Of a stretch of 64,000 nucleotides of DNA, positions 24,722 through 34,165 are shown in pieces. The notes below the pieces were generated by a model that had not been told where the DNA came from, did not search any database, and saw nothing but the letters and a program-made list of their open reading frames with translations. Source of the DNA: Porticoccus litoralis. GTDB taxonomy: Bacteria > Pseudomonadota > Gammaproteobacteria > Pseudomonadales > Porticoccaceae. The stretch covers positions 620,001-684,000 of the forward strand of contig NZ_JAUUUU010000001.1 of assembly GCF_030676955.1 (NCBI RefSeq), read 5' to 3'. The translations under genes were made by a program, and so were the position numbers. Numbering within the stretch: the stretch's first letter is position 1; each line of letters starts with the position of its first letter.

Positions 24722-27535
24722 TTACAAATTATTGGAAGGAAGGCGATAAATGTCTTTTTCACCCGCAAAACCATCACCGCCCATAAAGTTGCCGGAGCGG
24801 CTATCCAGCTGCAGGGAATAACCGGCCTCGCGCATAATCAGCCCATAGGTTTCCACCACTTGCGGCATGGTCATTTCCTCAATGGCCGCAATAACCTGCT
24901 GACGTCGAGCGAAGTCATAATCACGCAAATCAATGCTGCCCCAGTAGCGGGCTGATTGCTCAGCCAGGCTCTTGGGTTTTTCCCTGAGACCAGTGAGAAT
25001 GGCCGCACGGTGACGCTCAAATTCTTCGCTGCTGAGAGCGCTTACAACCCCAGCGAAGTCTTCGGTAAATTTGTCGATCGCAACCTCCAGTGCCGGTACG
25101 TCAGCCACCGGTGATTGCACCAGCAGGCCAAAACCCGGGACACGGTCCAGCCCCTGATCCACTGCCGCCACCACATAGCCGAGCTGCTGCTGGGTTCTCA
25201 GATCGTGGAAAAACGGCGCCTTGATCAGCTGTCGCAAAAACAGGAATCGGGCCGTTTCCTCGACACTGTCGTTGCGGCCCTGGTAGTAGCGGAGTATGCC
25301 CGCGTCTTTATGGTCAATCGCCATGGGCACCTGCATTTTTGCGCCGGGCAGCACTCGGGTAATACCCCGCTCAGGCCACGGCTGCGAATCTCCACTGACG
25401 ACCCTGGAGGACAATTTCTCAGCCATCTCAGCGGCCAACTGACCATCGATATTACCGCTGGCGAAAATTTCCAGATAAACGCCACGATAGAGCCCGGCGA
25501 CAAATTCCCGGAACACTTCCGGATCGAGAGCCTCCAACGCTTCTGCCAAGCGCTCTGGCTGCCAGGCATTCACATCCAGCAAGTAGCTGGGCTCACGCAT
25601 CAACTGCAGGTACGGAGTGTCTTTGGCCGAGTTGCGCCAACGACGGATCAACTCCTGCCTGAGACGCTCAATCAGTTCTGCCGACGTATCGGGCTTCAAC
25701 AGACCTTCAGTGACCACATCAACGAGCAGCGGCAGCCTGTCATCAAAACCACTGAACAGCAGGCCGACACCATCGCTTCCACGGCTAACCCCGTAGCGCA
25801 AGCCGGCCAGAGCAGCCTCATAACTGGTTTCATTCAAGGTTTCTTCCACCAGACGCACATATAGGTCAGTCATGGCGGCTTCCGCCAAGCCGCCATCTCC
25901 CGCGCCGCGAATCGCCACATAGAGCTGCGCTTTAGGTACCTGATAATAGTTGTCAGCATAGTGCCAGAGTCGGTAATGGGGGTTGCTAACCAACGTCTTC
26001 GGCTCTTCCGGTTGGGCCGCCCTTTGCGGAAACTTCAAATCAAAGTTTTTCGCCACAAAGGGATTGGCTTCGGGCAGAGCGAGCTGATCCTGGGCGGCAA
26101 CGACGTCCGGTAGGGATGACACCCTGGTTACGCCGTAAGGTACCTGATATTTCTCGGTCATCCTGGCTGTATCCACATCGGGAGCCATCAGCATCACCAT
26201 GGCGTTGTCCGGAGTCAGGTACTCAAGCATGCGCGTTAGCAATGCTTCATCGTATTCATCCATACGGTACGGGCCACGCATCACATCCGCGTAGGGGTAT
26301 TCATGCAGGTTGGCTGCGAGACCGCTGACGCGGTTGATCGGGTCACTCAACTCCTTGAAGCGGAACTGCTGATCCGCCAGAGCGCCCTGCTCTTCAAATC
26401 GCCATTGAGCAATACCCTGCTGCTTGACCAGGTCAATTTCCTTGTAGGCCAGTGACAAGACTTCACGCCACTGATCATAACCAGCTGGCGTCAGCGCGAT
26501 AGTGACATCAAAGCTACTGCCACTGCGATCGGCAATGCCCTCGCCGGCTCTCAGCCCTTCTGCCAGACCACGGGATTTAAGTACCTCCAGCAGACTACCC
26601 TTACCCTCGTGACCAATCAAATTACCCAGGTACGCCAAGGGCTTCTGACGATCGAATTCATGCATGGCGGGCATGGGAAACGTCAGGGACAGTTCCCTCA
26701 ATTCACGTTCGGGCTGCATGGTCACCAGCAAAGGCAGCGAGCCCTCCCTGAACAATGGCTGACCATGGAACGGTTTTTCTGTCTTGAAATTGGGCACTTC
26801 CTGAAAGCGTTCCAGCACCATTGCCTGCAGTTCATCCAGGCTACGCGGCGCCAGCACGACCAGCGCCATGCGATCGGCAGAATAATGGGCTTTATAGAAG
26901 GCCAATAGATCCTGACGCAGCTTTCCATCGCGGTCCTCCAGGGTATCGAGATTACCGACACTAAATTTTGAAGCCGGATGCTCGGGATTCACCACCTGAC
27001 TGAAAACATCCATCTGGCGCCGGTAATCATTTTTGATACGCGCCTTGTATTCAGAGTGCACTGCATTTTTTTCCCGATCGACATATTCAGCATTAAACAG
27101 CGGTGCCACAAAAAAACGGGAGAAACGGTCCAGAGCCGATTCAAAACTTGCCGGGTTGATATCAAAGAAATAATTGGTGTGCTCAAACGAGGTGTAGGCG
27201 TTATGGCGACCACCATGCTCACTGATAAAGGCCTGATACTCATCCGGCTCAGGGTATTTGTCAGTTCCCAGAAACAGCATGTGCTCAAGAAAGTGCGCCA
27301 ACCCCTGCCGTTGCAGCGGATCGCTGGAACTGCCGACAAACACATCCAGAGATGCCGCGGCCTTATCGGCCGTCGCATCCGAGATTAATAACACCTGTAG
27401 ATTATTAGGCAGCAACAGATAGCGGTAGGAAGATGTATCCCCTTCACTGCGGGCGATATCCTCCCTGACCAGAAGCTCGCTAAAGGCGGGGACAACAAAC
27501 AGGAGACAAACGAAAGCTACAACGATTCTTTTCAT
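24722..27535 (-). CDS. periplasmic M16 family zinc metallopeptidase (insulinase/pitrilysin type)
   Basis: Encodes 937 residues. Residues 1-18 are a signal peptide (MKRIVVAFVCLLFVVPAFS). The inverted zinc motif is HFLEH in GLAHFLEHMLFLG near residue 82, with the third ligand Glu in AVHSEY near 160. Four M16 repeats of about 220 residues each can be expected from the length, the first active and the others structural, as in E. coli pitrilysin (962 aa) and human insulysin. It degrades peptides enclosed in its chamber. Monocistronic: a 41-bp gap separates it from the membrane-protein gene on the same strand upstream, so co-transcription is possible. Confidence 0.92.
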   Translation of the reverse strand: MKRIVVAFVCLLFVVPAFSELLVREDIARSEGDTSSYRYLLLPNNLQVLLISDATADKAAASLDVFVGSSSDPLQRQGLAHFLEHMLFLGTDKYPEPDEYQAFISEHGGRHNAYTSFEHTNYFFDINPASFESALDRFSRFFVAPLFNAEYVDREKNAVHSEYKARIKNDYRRQMDVFSQVVNPEHPASKFSVGNLDTLEDRDGKLRQDLLAFYKAHYSADRMALVVLAPRSLDELQAMVLERFQEVPNFKTEKPFHGQPLFREGSLPLLVTMQPERELRELSLTFPMPAMHEFDRQKPLAYLGNLIGHEGKGSLLEVLKSRGLAEGLRAGEGIADRSGSSFDVTIALTPAGYDQWREVLSLAYKEIDLVKQQGIAQWRFEEQGALADQQFRFKELSDPINRVSGLAANLHEYPYADVMRGPYRMDEYDEALLTRMLEYLTPDNAMVMLMAPDVDTARMTEKYQVPYGVTRVSSLPDVVAAQDQLALPEANPFVAKNFDLKFPQRAAQPEEPKTLVSNPHYRLWHYADNYYQVPKAQLYVAIRGAGDGGLAEAAMTDLYVRLVEETLNETSYEAALAGLRYGVSRGSDGVGLLFSGFDDRLPLLVDVVTEGLLKPDTSAELIERLRQELIRRWRNSAKDTPYLQLMREPSYLLDVNAWQPERLAEALEALDPEVFREFVAGLYRGVYLEIFASGNIDGQLAAEMAEKLSSRVVSGDSQPWPERGITRVLPGAKMQVPMAIDHKDAGILRYYQGRNDSVEETARFLFLRQLIKAPFFHDLRTQQQLGYVVAAVDQGLDRVPGFGLLVQSPVADVPALEVAIDKFTEDFAGVVSALSSEEFERHRAAILTGLREKPKSLAEQSARYWGSIDLRDYDFARRQQVIAAIEEMTMPQVVETYGLIMREAGYSLQLDSRSGNFMGGDGFAGEKDIYRLPSNNL

Positions 27536-27576
27536 GAAAATCCGTCTTTGTTTAAACGCACAATAAATAAATGGAG

Positions 27577-28647
27577 TTACTCAGACACCGTCTCGCCGGC
27601 ATCAGTTCGCGGCCAGGCGTTATAAAGCGCCTTGACCAATGTCGCCAGGGGAATGGCGAAGAAAATTCCCCAGAAGCCCCACAGCCCGCCAAACACCAGC
27701 ACGGCAAGAATGATGGCAATCGGGTGCAGATTCACAGCCTCCGAAAACAGTAAGGGCACCAGCACGTTACCGTCCAGTGTCTGGATGATGCCGTAGATGA
27801 TCACCAACCAAAACAGGTCACTGCCCCAACCCCACTGAAAGTAAGCAACGACCGTGACCGGAATTGTCACCACCACCGCGCCGATATAGGGAATCACCAC
27901 AGACAACCCCACCAGCAGCGCCAGCAATGCCGCGTACTGCAACCCCATGATCAGAAAAGCGACATAGGTCACCAGACCAACCACCAGGATTTCGATCGCC
28001 TTGCCACGCACGTAATTGGCCATCTGCATGTTCATTTCATGCCAGATCCGCCACATGACCGGTCGTTCCTTGGGCAGCAGCGCCGACATCATAGCCAGCA
28101 GTTCATCCTTGTCCTTCAGCAGGAAAAAGACCAGCAATGGCACCAGTACCAGATAGACCATCATCACCACCACGCTGGGAAAGGTGCTGAAGGAAAAGGT
28201 CACGATACGCTCCGCCATTCCAGCAACTTCTTTCGATGCCTGGGACAGTAGATCCTTGAGTTGCACTTCTGAAATCAGGTGCGGATATTTTTCCGGCAGC
28301 AGCATCAGCACACTCTGCCAATGCTTCACCATGGCGGGAATTTCCCCGGTAAGGTTCGCCGCCTGGCGACCGATCAGGGGCAACAGGATCACCAGTATCG
28401 CCAGAAATATGCCCACAAACATCAGAAACACCAGAATAACTGCGAGCAACCGGGGCACCTTCCAGGCCACCAGGCGGTTGACACTGCCCTGCAAGAGGAA
28501 AGCAAAAATCATCGCCGCCAGAAAAGGTGCCAATATCTCACCCATGGTGACCATCACCACCAGCGCCAACGCCAGCACGAAAGTGAGCAATACCGCTTCT
28601 TCTTCACCGAAGTAACGGTTAATCCAGGAATCAAGCACTTTCCACAT
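27577..28647 (-). CDS. AI-2E family (PerM/TqsA-like) membrane protein
   Basis: Encodes 356 residues with seven to eight membrane helices: paired helices near the N-terminus (about 20-65), a long amphipathic central region (130-190), and a C-terminal block including VGLSVVIPYIGAVVVTIPV near 243 and DGNVLVPLLFSEAVNLHPI near 288, the hallmark of PF01594. Members export the signal AI-2 or act as Na+/H+ antiporters; many are uncharacterised permeases, and the substrate here cannot be inferred. No luxS or quorum-sensing gene is nearby. It is upstream of and on the same strand as the M16 peptidase. Confidence 0.87.
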   Translation of the reverse strand: MWKVLDSWINRYFGEEEAVLLTFVLALALVVMVTMGEILAPFLAAMIFAFLLQGSVNRLVAWKVPRLLAVILVFLMFVGIFLAILVILLPLIGRQAANLTGEIPAMVKHWQSVLMLLPEKYPHLISEVQLKDLLSQASKEVAGMAERIVTFSFSTFPSVVVMMVYLVLVPLLVFFLLKDKDELLAMMSALLPKERPVMWRIWHEMNMQMANYVRGKAIEILVVGLVTYVAFLIMGLQYAALLALLVGLSVVIPYIGAVVVTIPVTVVAYFQWGWGSDLFWLVIIYGIIQTLDGNVLVPLLFSEAVNLHPIAIILAVLVFGGLWGFWGIFFAIPLATLVKALYNAWPRTDAGETVSE

Positions 28648-28852
28648 ACCGGCTCCTCGCCAGACATTATGCCTATCAGGTAGCAGGCAGATTACGTAAT
28701 CCCCCAGCCCGCATCAAGGGACAAGCCCTCAGCTTTAATATCCGCTAAGGTTTTTAGGGAGAAACTGCACGAATCACAATGAATTTGGTCATAGAGTTAC
28801 GTTAACATGCCAAAAACCCGGCCTGAGAGGCCATAAAATGGATTGAGAATTA

Positions 28853-30319
28853 GTGTCCAGTAACCGTCCACGTACTTTTCTAACCACCATGGCACTTTGC
28901 CTGGCGATATTCCTTACCCCGGAAACCCGCGCCGCCAATATTCAGCTACCCTCTCTGGGAGACACCTCCTCGGCGGTCATATCAACACAACAGGAATACG
29001 AGCTGGGTCAGGCATGGTTACGGGCCTATCGCAGCCGCATTTCCGAATATAACGATCCGCTGCTACACGACTACCTGGAAAGGCTATTACACAATCTGGC
29101 ATCCCACAGCGAACTACAGGACCACCGCCTGTCCCTGGTGGCCATCAACAACGCTTCCATGAACGCTTTTGCAGTGCCCGGTGGCGTAGTGGGCGTCCAC
29201 CTCGGACTGTTCCGCTACGCCAAGTCAGAGGACCAGCTGGCATCCGTGCTGGCCCACGAACTTGCGCACTTGAGCCAGAGACACTTTGCCCGTCGTGTGG
29301 CCGAACAACGTAAGAACAGCATGGTTTCCATGGCTGGCATGCTGGCCAGTTTAGTACTGGCGGCTACCGTGGGTGGAGATGCGGGCATGGCAGCGATGAC
29401 GGCAACCCAGGCCGCCAGCCTCGAAAACTCCCTGCGCTACAGCCGGCAAAATGAACAGGAAGCAGATCGCCTTGGCATTGAAACCGTTTACGCCGCCGGT
29501 ATGGACCCCTCGGCAGTCGGCGGCATGTTTGAAGAGATGCTGCGAGCCACACGCTACACCGGCAACCGGCCCCCTGAGTTTCTCCTCACTCACCCACTTA
29601 CCGAGAGCCGTGTGGCCGATGCCAACAATCGCATTGCCCAGTATCCGAAAAAATATTATCCGGATAACTTGGAATATCACCTGATGCGCGCCCGCTCAAT
29701 GATGGCCATGGATCAGAATCCGGCGGCATCACTCAACCGTTTCCAGAGCGAACTGGACGGCGACAGCCTGAACCATGAAGCCGCTCGCTACGGCACGGTA
29801 CTTGCCCATGCGGCACTGGGCAACACCGGCAAGGCGCGGGAAGCACTGGCACCGCTGTTAAAAGCCTCACCCGGAAAACTGACCTACCGCCTGCAGGATA
29901 TTGCGCTGGACCGTCAGGAACAGAAATTTGTCAATGCCATCGAAAAAAGTCAGCAGCTGCTGCGCCGCCACGCCGACAGCTACCCCCTGCGCATGTCGCT
30001 GGCGGAAACCTACATGAAGGCAAACCGCTTTACAGAGTCGGAACAGTTACTGCGGTCTATGACTCCGGAGTACCCGGACAACCCCTATATCTGGTTTCAA
30101 CTCGCTGAAGTCAGCGGCCTGGCCGGAAATATCTCCGGGGTTCACAAAGCCCGTGCCCAGTACTACCTGTTGAATGGCGTCTTTGACAAAGCCCGGGATC
30201 AGCTGGGCTATGCCCGCAAGCTGCTGATTAACGATTTCAAGGAAGTTGCCATCATTGACCAGCAACTGCGTGACCTGGAACAACTGCAGAAAAAAATGGA
30301 GGAGTTCAGGGGCGGGTAG
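28853..30319 (+). CDS. bepA: BepA family periplasmic metalloprotease/chaperone
   Basis: Encodes 488 residues from GTG 28853; an ATG 12 codons later (28889) is an alternative, but the first start gives a normal signal peptide cut after TRA near residue 27. The M48 zinc site is HELAH (about residue 138), with the third ligand in the NEQEADRLGIE helix near 200. The C-terminal 230 residues are TPR-like helices. BepA/YfgC helps LptD mature and degrades stalled outer-membrane proteins. Its stop is 1 bp from the nadA stop on the opposite strand, so the two converge with no space for a terminator. Confidence 0.92.
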   Translation: MSSNRPRTFLTTMALCLAIFLTPETRAANIQLPSLGDTSSAVISTQQEYELGQAWLRAYRSRISEYNDPLLHDYLERLLHNLASHSELQDHRLSLVAINNASMNAFAVPGGVVGVHLGLFRYAKSEDQLASVLAHELAHLSQRHFARRVAEQRKNSMVSMAGMLASLVLAATVGGDAGMAAMTATQAASLENSLRYSRQNEQEADRLGIETVYAAGMDPSAVGGMFEEMLRATRYTGNRPPEFLLTHPLTESRVADANNRIAQYPKKYYPDNLEYHLMRARSMMAMDQNPAASLNRFQSELDGDSLNHEAARYGTVLAHAALGNTGKAREALAPLLKASPGKLTYRLQDIALDRQEQKFVNAIEKSQQLLRRHADSYPLRMSLAETYMKANRFTESEQLLRSMTPEYPDNPYIWFQLAEVSGLAGNISGVHKARAQYYLLNGVFDKARDQLGYARKLLINDFKEVAIIDQQLRDLEQLQKKMEEFRGG

Positions 30320-30320
30320 T

Positions 30321-31421
30321 TCAGCGAGCCCCTACAGACCCTGAAGACTCAGCAGCCAGCTGCTGCTCGCGGAAATCCAGCATACGCTGCAATGACACCA
30401 TTGCCTGCCTGGAAACCTCCGGGTCAACGTGAACTTCATTGAGACCCTGTTCCAGGGACGTCATCAGGTTTTCCAGATGATTCATGGCCATCCACGGACA
30501 GTGGGCGCAGCTGCGACAGGTGGCCCCCTCGCCGGCGGTAGGCGCAATAATCAACTCTTTGTCCGGCGCAGCCTGCTGCATTTTGTAGAAAATCCCGCTG
30601 TCAGTAGCGACGATCATGCGTTTATTGGGCAGGGTCTTTGCGGCATGGATCAACTGCGAGGTGGAACCCACCGCATCGGCAATATCAACCATCGCATCCG
30701 GTGACTCTGGATGCACCAACAACGCCGCATCGGGATACATCTGCTTCAGACTCTCGACACCGCGGGCCTTGAATTCCTCGTGAACGATACAGCTGCCGTC
30801 CCACAGCAGCATGTCGGCACCGGTTTTTTTCTGTACGTAACTGCCCAGATATTTGTCCGGCGCCCAGAGAATTTTTTCACCGCGGCTATCCAGGTAATCC
30901 ACCACATCCAGGGCAATGCTGGAGGTCACCACCCAGTCAGCCCGGGCCTTCACCGCCGCTGAAGTATTGGCGTAGACCACCACGGTGCGATCCGGGTGCT
31001 GGTCACAGAAGGCCGTAAAATCGTCAGCAGGGCAACCGATATCCAGAGAGCAAGTCGCCTCCAGAGTTGGCATAAGTACCGTTTTTTCAGGGGTGAGAAT
31101 TTTGGCGGTTTCACCCATGAACTTCACACCGGCAACCACGAGAGTTGTTGCCGGGTGAGTGCTACCGAAACGGGCCATCTCCAGGGAATCCGACACGAAG
31201 CCACCGGTCTCCTCAGCCAGTTGCTGAATCACCGGGTCGGTGTAGTAATGGGCAACAATCACTGCATTTTTTTCCTGCAGCAACTGTTTGATGCGGGAAC
31301 GGTAATACACCTCTTCCTCCGGTGTATAACGCGGCTCTTCATGCATCTGATTGAGATAATTTTCCACGATATCACGGTGATCGGATTCACTGGCGATATG
31401 CAGTTTGGCAGTCTGACTCAT
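30321..31421 (-). CDS. nadA: quinolinate synthase NadA
   Basis: Encodes 366 residues. It condenses iminoaspartate with dihydroxyacetone phosphate to quinolinate in NAD synthesis and uses an oxygen-sensitive 4Fe-4S cluster. Three similar domains are present. Key sequences are AHYYTDPVIQQLAEETGGFVSDSLEMAR near residue 58, Cys-containing TLEATCSLDIGCPADD near 120, LWDGSCIVHEEF near 209, and CRSCAHCPWMAMN near 307. These supply the three cluster cysteines. There is no nadB or nadC in the window. Divergent from the CBS-domain gene, with a 154-bp gap between start codons. Confidence 0.96.
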   Translation of the reverse strand: MSQTAKLHIASESDHRDIVENYLNQMHEEPRYTPEEEVYYRSRIKQLLQEKNAVIVAHYYTDPVIQQLAEETGGFVSDSLEMARFGSTHPATTLVVAGVKFMGETAKILTPEKTVLMPTLEATCSLDIGCPADDFTAFCDQHPDRTVVVYANTSAAVKARADWVVTSSIALDVVDYLDSRGEKILWAPDKYLGSYVQKKTGADMLLWDGSCIVHEEFKARGVESLKQMYPDAALLVHPESPDAMVDIADAVGSTSQLIHAAKTLPNKRMIVATDSGIFYKMQQAAPDKELIIAPTAGEGATCRSCAHCPWMAMNHLENLMTSLEQGLNEVHVDPEVSRQAMVSLQRMLDFREQQLAAESSGSVGAR

Positions 31422-31575
31422 AGGCAGGAATAATAATGAATAATGCTTGCCGGAATTTTAACACAGAAGCTCGCACCCTTTTGCACACAACATTAACAAG
31501 ACACCGGGGCATAATCTGTAAAAAACAACTCATCTGTTGCTTCATAACACCTCCTCAGAAAGTTAAAGTGTTGCC

Positions 31576-32625
31576 ATGACGCTACTTCTGATTTATCTGG
31601 CTATTGCCATCGGCATTTCCTTCCTCTGTTCGGTGCTGGAGGCTGTACTGCTGTCCACTACCCCGGCCTATGTCGAACAGCTCCAGGCATCCAACAGCCG
31701 GTCCGGCAAAGTGCTTGCCCGCATCAGGGAGCAACTGGACGAGTCCATTTCAGCAATTCTGATTCTGAATACCTTCGCCCACACCATGGGCGCCGTGGGT
31801 GTCGGCTCCCAGGCAGTGCAGATCTACGGCGAACGCTGGGAAACCCTGATCGCCATTCTGCTCACCCTAGCTATTCTGTATTTCTCGGAAATCATCCCGA
31901 AAACCCTGGGCGCCACCTACTGGCGGAGACTGGCAATACCCTGCGCTTACATAATTGGCTGGCTGTCACGGATTGTTTACCCCCTGGTCTGGGCGTCAAC
32001 CCGGCTGACAAAACTGTTCAGCAGCGACCACGACCACGAAATTACCCGTGAGGAAATCATTGCCCTGGCGGCACTGGGCAGAAAAGGTGGCAGCCTGCTC
32101 AACCGGGAGAACGAATACGTATCCAACGTGCTGCGCCTCCGGGATATCAAAACGGAAGAAATTCTGACACCGCGCACCGTGACCCACGCCCTGCCCGAAA
32201 CCATGAGCATCAGAGAAGCTCTGGATCAGCCGGGAACCCGGGAATTCACCCGGATTCCGGTGTATGGCAAGAGCATAGACAACATCACTGGCAAGATATT
32301 TCGCCTCGACCTTTTTGATGCCGAACGCGCCGGCAACAAGGACATGCCACTGTCAGACATTGCCAAGCCGATTCTTTCCGTCTCCGAAAAACTGCCGGTG
32401 CAGCAACTCCTCGATTTGTTTCTCAAACACAAAGCCCACCTGTTCCGGGTAGAAGACGAGTTTGGCCAGACCGCCGGTATCGTTACCCTGGAAGATGCCA
32501 TCGAAACCCTGCTCGGCAGGGAGATTGTGGATGAAACAGACCAGGTGGCCGACCTGCAGGAACTGGCCAAGGACAAATACCGCGAACGTCTCCGGGATAT
32601 CAAACTGCACCACAGTGACGACTGA
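31576..32625 (+). CDS. DUF21-CBS membrane protein (CNNM/CorC-like)
   Basis: Encodes 349 residues. The N-terminal DUF21 domain has three or four membrane helices (about 2-24, 58-82, 92-112 and 120-142) with the typical EAVLLSTTPAYVEQL and SEIIPKTLGATYW sequences. Two CBS repeats follow (about 195-310), with TPRTVTHALPETMSIREAL and EDEFGQTAGIVTLEDAIETLLG. The C-terminal CorC/HlyC FAD-like domain of longer relatives is missing. The family is linked to Mg2+ or Co2+ efflux and resistance. Monocistronic; the arsR operator begins about 70 bp after its stop. Confidence 0.88.
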   Translation: MTLLLIYLAIAIGISFLCSVLEAVLLSTTPAYVEQLQASNSRSGKVLARIREQLDESISAILILNTFAHTMGAVGVGSQAVQIYGERWETLIAILLTLAILYFSEIIPKTLGATYWRRLAIPCAYIIGWLSRIVYPLVWASTRLTKLFSSDHDHEITREEIIALAALGRKGGSLLNRENEYVSNVLRLRDIKTEEILTPRTVTHALPETMSIREALDQPGTREFTRIPVYGKSIDNITGKIFRLDLFDAERAGNKDMPLSDIAKPILSVSEKLPVQQLLDLFLKHKAHLFRVEDEFGQTAGIVTLEDAIETLLGREIVDETDQVADLQELAKDKYRERLRDIKLHHSDD

Positions 32626-32695
32626 CCTCCGTCCACCCCACTACCACCTGCCATACATCTTGCTTCACCGTAGGACAAGCTGAGCATACCGTCAT

Positions 32696-32731
32696 ATATC
32701 TGAAATATCATATATATGATATTTCAGATAT
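32696..32731. promoter_or_regulatory. 36-bp perfect palindrome, putative ArsR operator
   Basis: Every base from 32696 to 32731 pairs with its mirror around the centre at 32713/32714. The half-site reads ATATCTGAAATATCATAT and is almost pure A/T, unlike the surrounding DNA. It ends 37 bp before the arsR start codon, exactly where an autoregulatory ArsR dimer would block transcription. AT-rich dyads containing ATA/TAT repeats are usual for ArsR/SmtB regulators; this one is unusually long and perfect and could hold two dimers. Confidence 0.75.
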
Positions 32732-32768
32732 CATGGCGCCAGAAATGACTCACACAAGGCGTGGCAAC

Positions 32769-33113
32769 ATGGATCCTGTTCAGTTTTTCAAATGTCTGGC
32801 CGATGAAACCCGACTGCGCTCTCTCATGCTGATCGAAGGGGAAGGCGAACTCTGCGTGTGCGAACTCACCGCTGCCCTCGGGGAAAGCCAACCGAAAATT
32901 TCCCGTCACCTGGCCCAGCTGCGTCAGTGCGAATTACTGCAGGACCGCCGCCAGGGGCAATGGGTTTTCTACCGCATTAACCCATCACTGCCCGACTGGG
33001 CCAGGACCGTTCTGAGGGAAGCCACCCAAAACAATAGTGCGTTCCTTTCAGACAGTCTCGACAACCTCTGCCACATGGGCGAACGCCCGGAGCGAGCCCG
33101 AGCCTGCTGTTAA
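32769..33113 (+). CDS. arsR: ArsR family arsenic-responsive repressor
   Basis: Encodes 114 residues from ATG 32769 (MDPVQFFKCLADETRLRSL), preceded by AAGG at a good distance; an upstream in-frame ATG at 32733 lies against the palindrome and is less likely. It is a winged-helix ArsR/SmtB protein. ELCVCEL near residue 31 is the classical metalloid site with the CxC pair of E. coli-type ArsR, and the recognition helix is GESQPKISRHLAQLR. The protein ends in RACC, a possible third sulfur ligand. Arsenite binding would release it from the palindrome just upstream and free the downstream gapdh-arsJ genes. Confidence 0.93.
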   Translation: MDPVQFFKCLADETRLRSLMLIEGEGELCVCELTAALGESQPKISRHLAQLRQCELLQDRRQGQWVFYRINPSLPDWARTVLREATQNNSAFLSDSLDNLCHMGERPERARACC

Positions 33114-33152
33114 CCCACGGCATTCAACCCTGTAACCATCGAGGATTTTAGG

Positions 33153-34160
33153 ATGACCATCAAAGTTGGAATCAACGGTTTTGGCCGCATGGGCCGACTG
33201 GCGCTACGCGCCGCCTGGGACTGGGAGGAACTGGAATTCGTCCAGATCAACGACCCCGCCGGGGATGCCGCCACTCTAGGCCACCTGCTGACTTTTGATT
33301 CTGTCCACGGGCGCTGGCTGCATGAGGCCACGGCCAACGGGGAACATATGCTGATCGGCGACCGCCGCATCCGCTGCACACAGAATAAAGCCATCGGCGA
33401 TACCGATTGGTCGGACTGCGATCTGGTGATCGAGGCCTCCGGCAAGATAAAAACCAGGCAGGCGCTACAGGCCTACCTGGACCAAGGGGTGAAACGGGTC
33501 GTGGTCACCGCACCCGTCAAGGAAGAAGGGGTGCTGAACGTGGTGATGGGGGTCAACCACCATCTCTACGACAAAACGCGCCACCCCATCATCACCGCCG
33601 CCTCCTGCACTACCAACTGCCTAGCTCCGGTGGTCAAGGTGATTCATGAAAACCTCGGCATCCGCCACGGCTCCATGACCACAATTCACGATCTTACCAA
33701 CACCCAAACCATCCTCGATGCCCCGCACAAGGATCTGCGCCGGGCCCGAGCCTGCGGCATGAGCCTGATCCCTACCACCACCGGTTCAGCCACTGCCATT
33801 ACGCATATTTTCCCGGAGTTGAAAGGCCGCCTGAATGGACATGCAGTACGGGTGCCGCTGGCCAACGCCTCCCTTACCGACTGTGTATTTGAAGTGGAAA
33901 AAGCCACCTCTGCTGAAGCCGTCAACCAGCTTTTGAAAACCGCATCCGAGGGCGAACTAAAGGGCATTCTGGGCTATGAAGAACGGCCGCTGGTGTCCAT
34001 TGACTACAAGACCGACCCCCGCTCCAGCGTCATCGACGCCCTCTCCACTATGGTGATCAACGATACGCAAGTGAAACTCTACGCCTGGTACGACAACGAG
34101 TGGGGATACGCCAACCGCACCGTGGAACTGGCACGAATGGTAGGAATGCAGGACCAGTAA
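33153..34160 (+). CDS. ArsJ-associated glyceraldehyde-3-phosphate dehydrogenase
   Basis: Encodes 335 residues of a full GAPDH: Rossmann start KVGINGFGRMGRLALRA, active-site ASCTTNCLAPVVKV (Cys near residue 152), HDLTNTQTILD and a C-terminal WYDNEWGYANR. In arsR-gapdh-arsJ operons this enzyme uses arsenate in place of phosphate and makes the unstable 1-arseno-3-phosphoglycerate, which ArsJ then exports; this is established for Pseudomonas. Here it sits between arsR (39 bp before) and arsJ (5 bp after), exactly that arrangement, so it is the detoxification isoform and not the glycolytic one. It shows the HDLTNTQ motif in place of the HSYTxDQ of glycolytic enzymes. Confidence 0.93.
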   Translation: MTIKVGINGFGRMGRLALRAAWDWEELEFVQINDPAGDAATLGHLLTFDSVHGRWLHEATANGEHMLIGDRRIRCTQNKAIGDTDWSDCDLVIEASGKIKTRQALQAYLDQGVKRVVVTAPVKEEGVLNVVMGVNHHLYDKTRHPIITAASCTTNCLAPVVKVIHENLGIRHGSMTTIHDLTNTQTILDAPHKDLRRARACGMSLIPTTTGSATAITHIFPELKGRLNGHAVRVPLANASLTDCVFEVEKATSAEAVNQLLKTASEGELKGILGYEERPLVSIDYKTDPRSSVIDALSTMVINDTQVKLYAWYDNEWGYANRTVELARMVGMQDQ

Positions 34161-34165
34161 AACAC

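Noticed and set aside
32733..32768. Upstream ATG 32733 as arsR start
   Set aside because: It touches the operator palindrome, lacks a ribosome site, and adds 12 residues not expected in the family.
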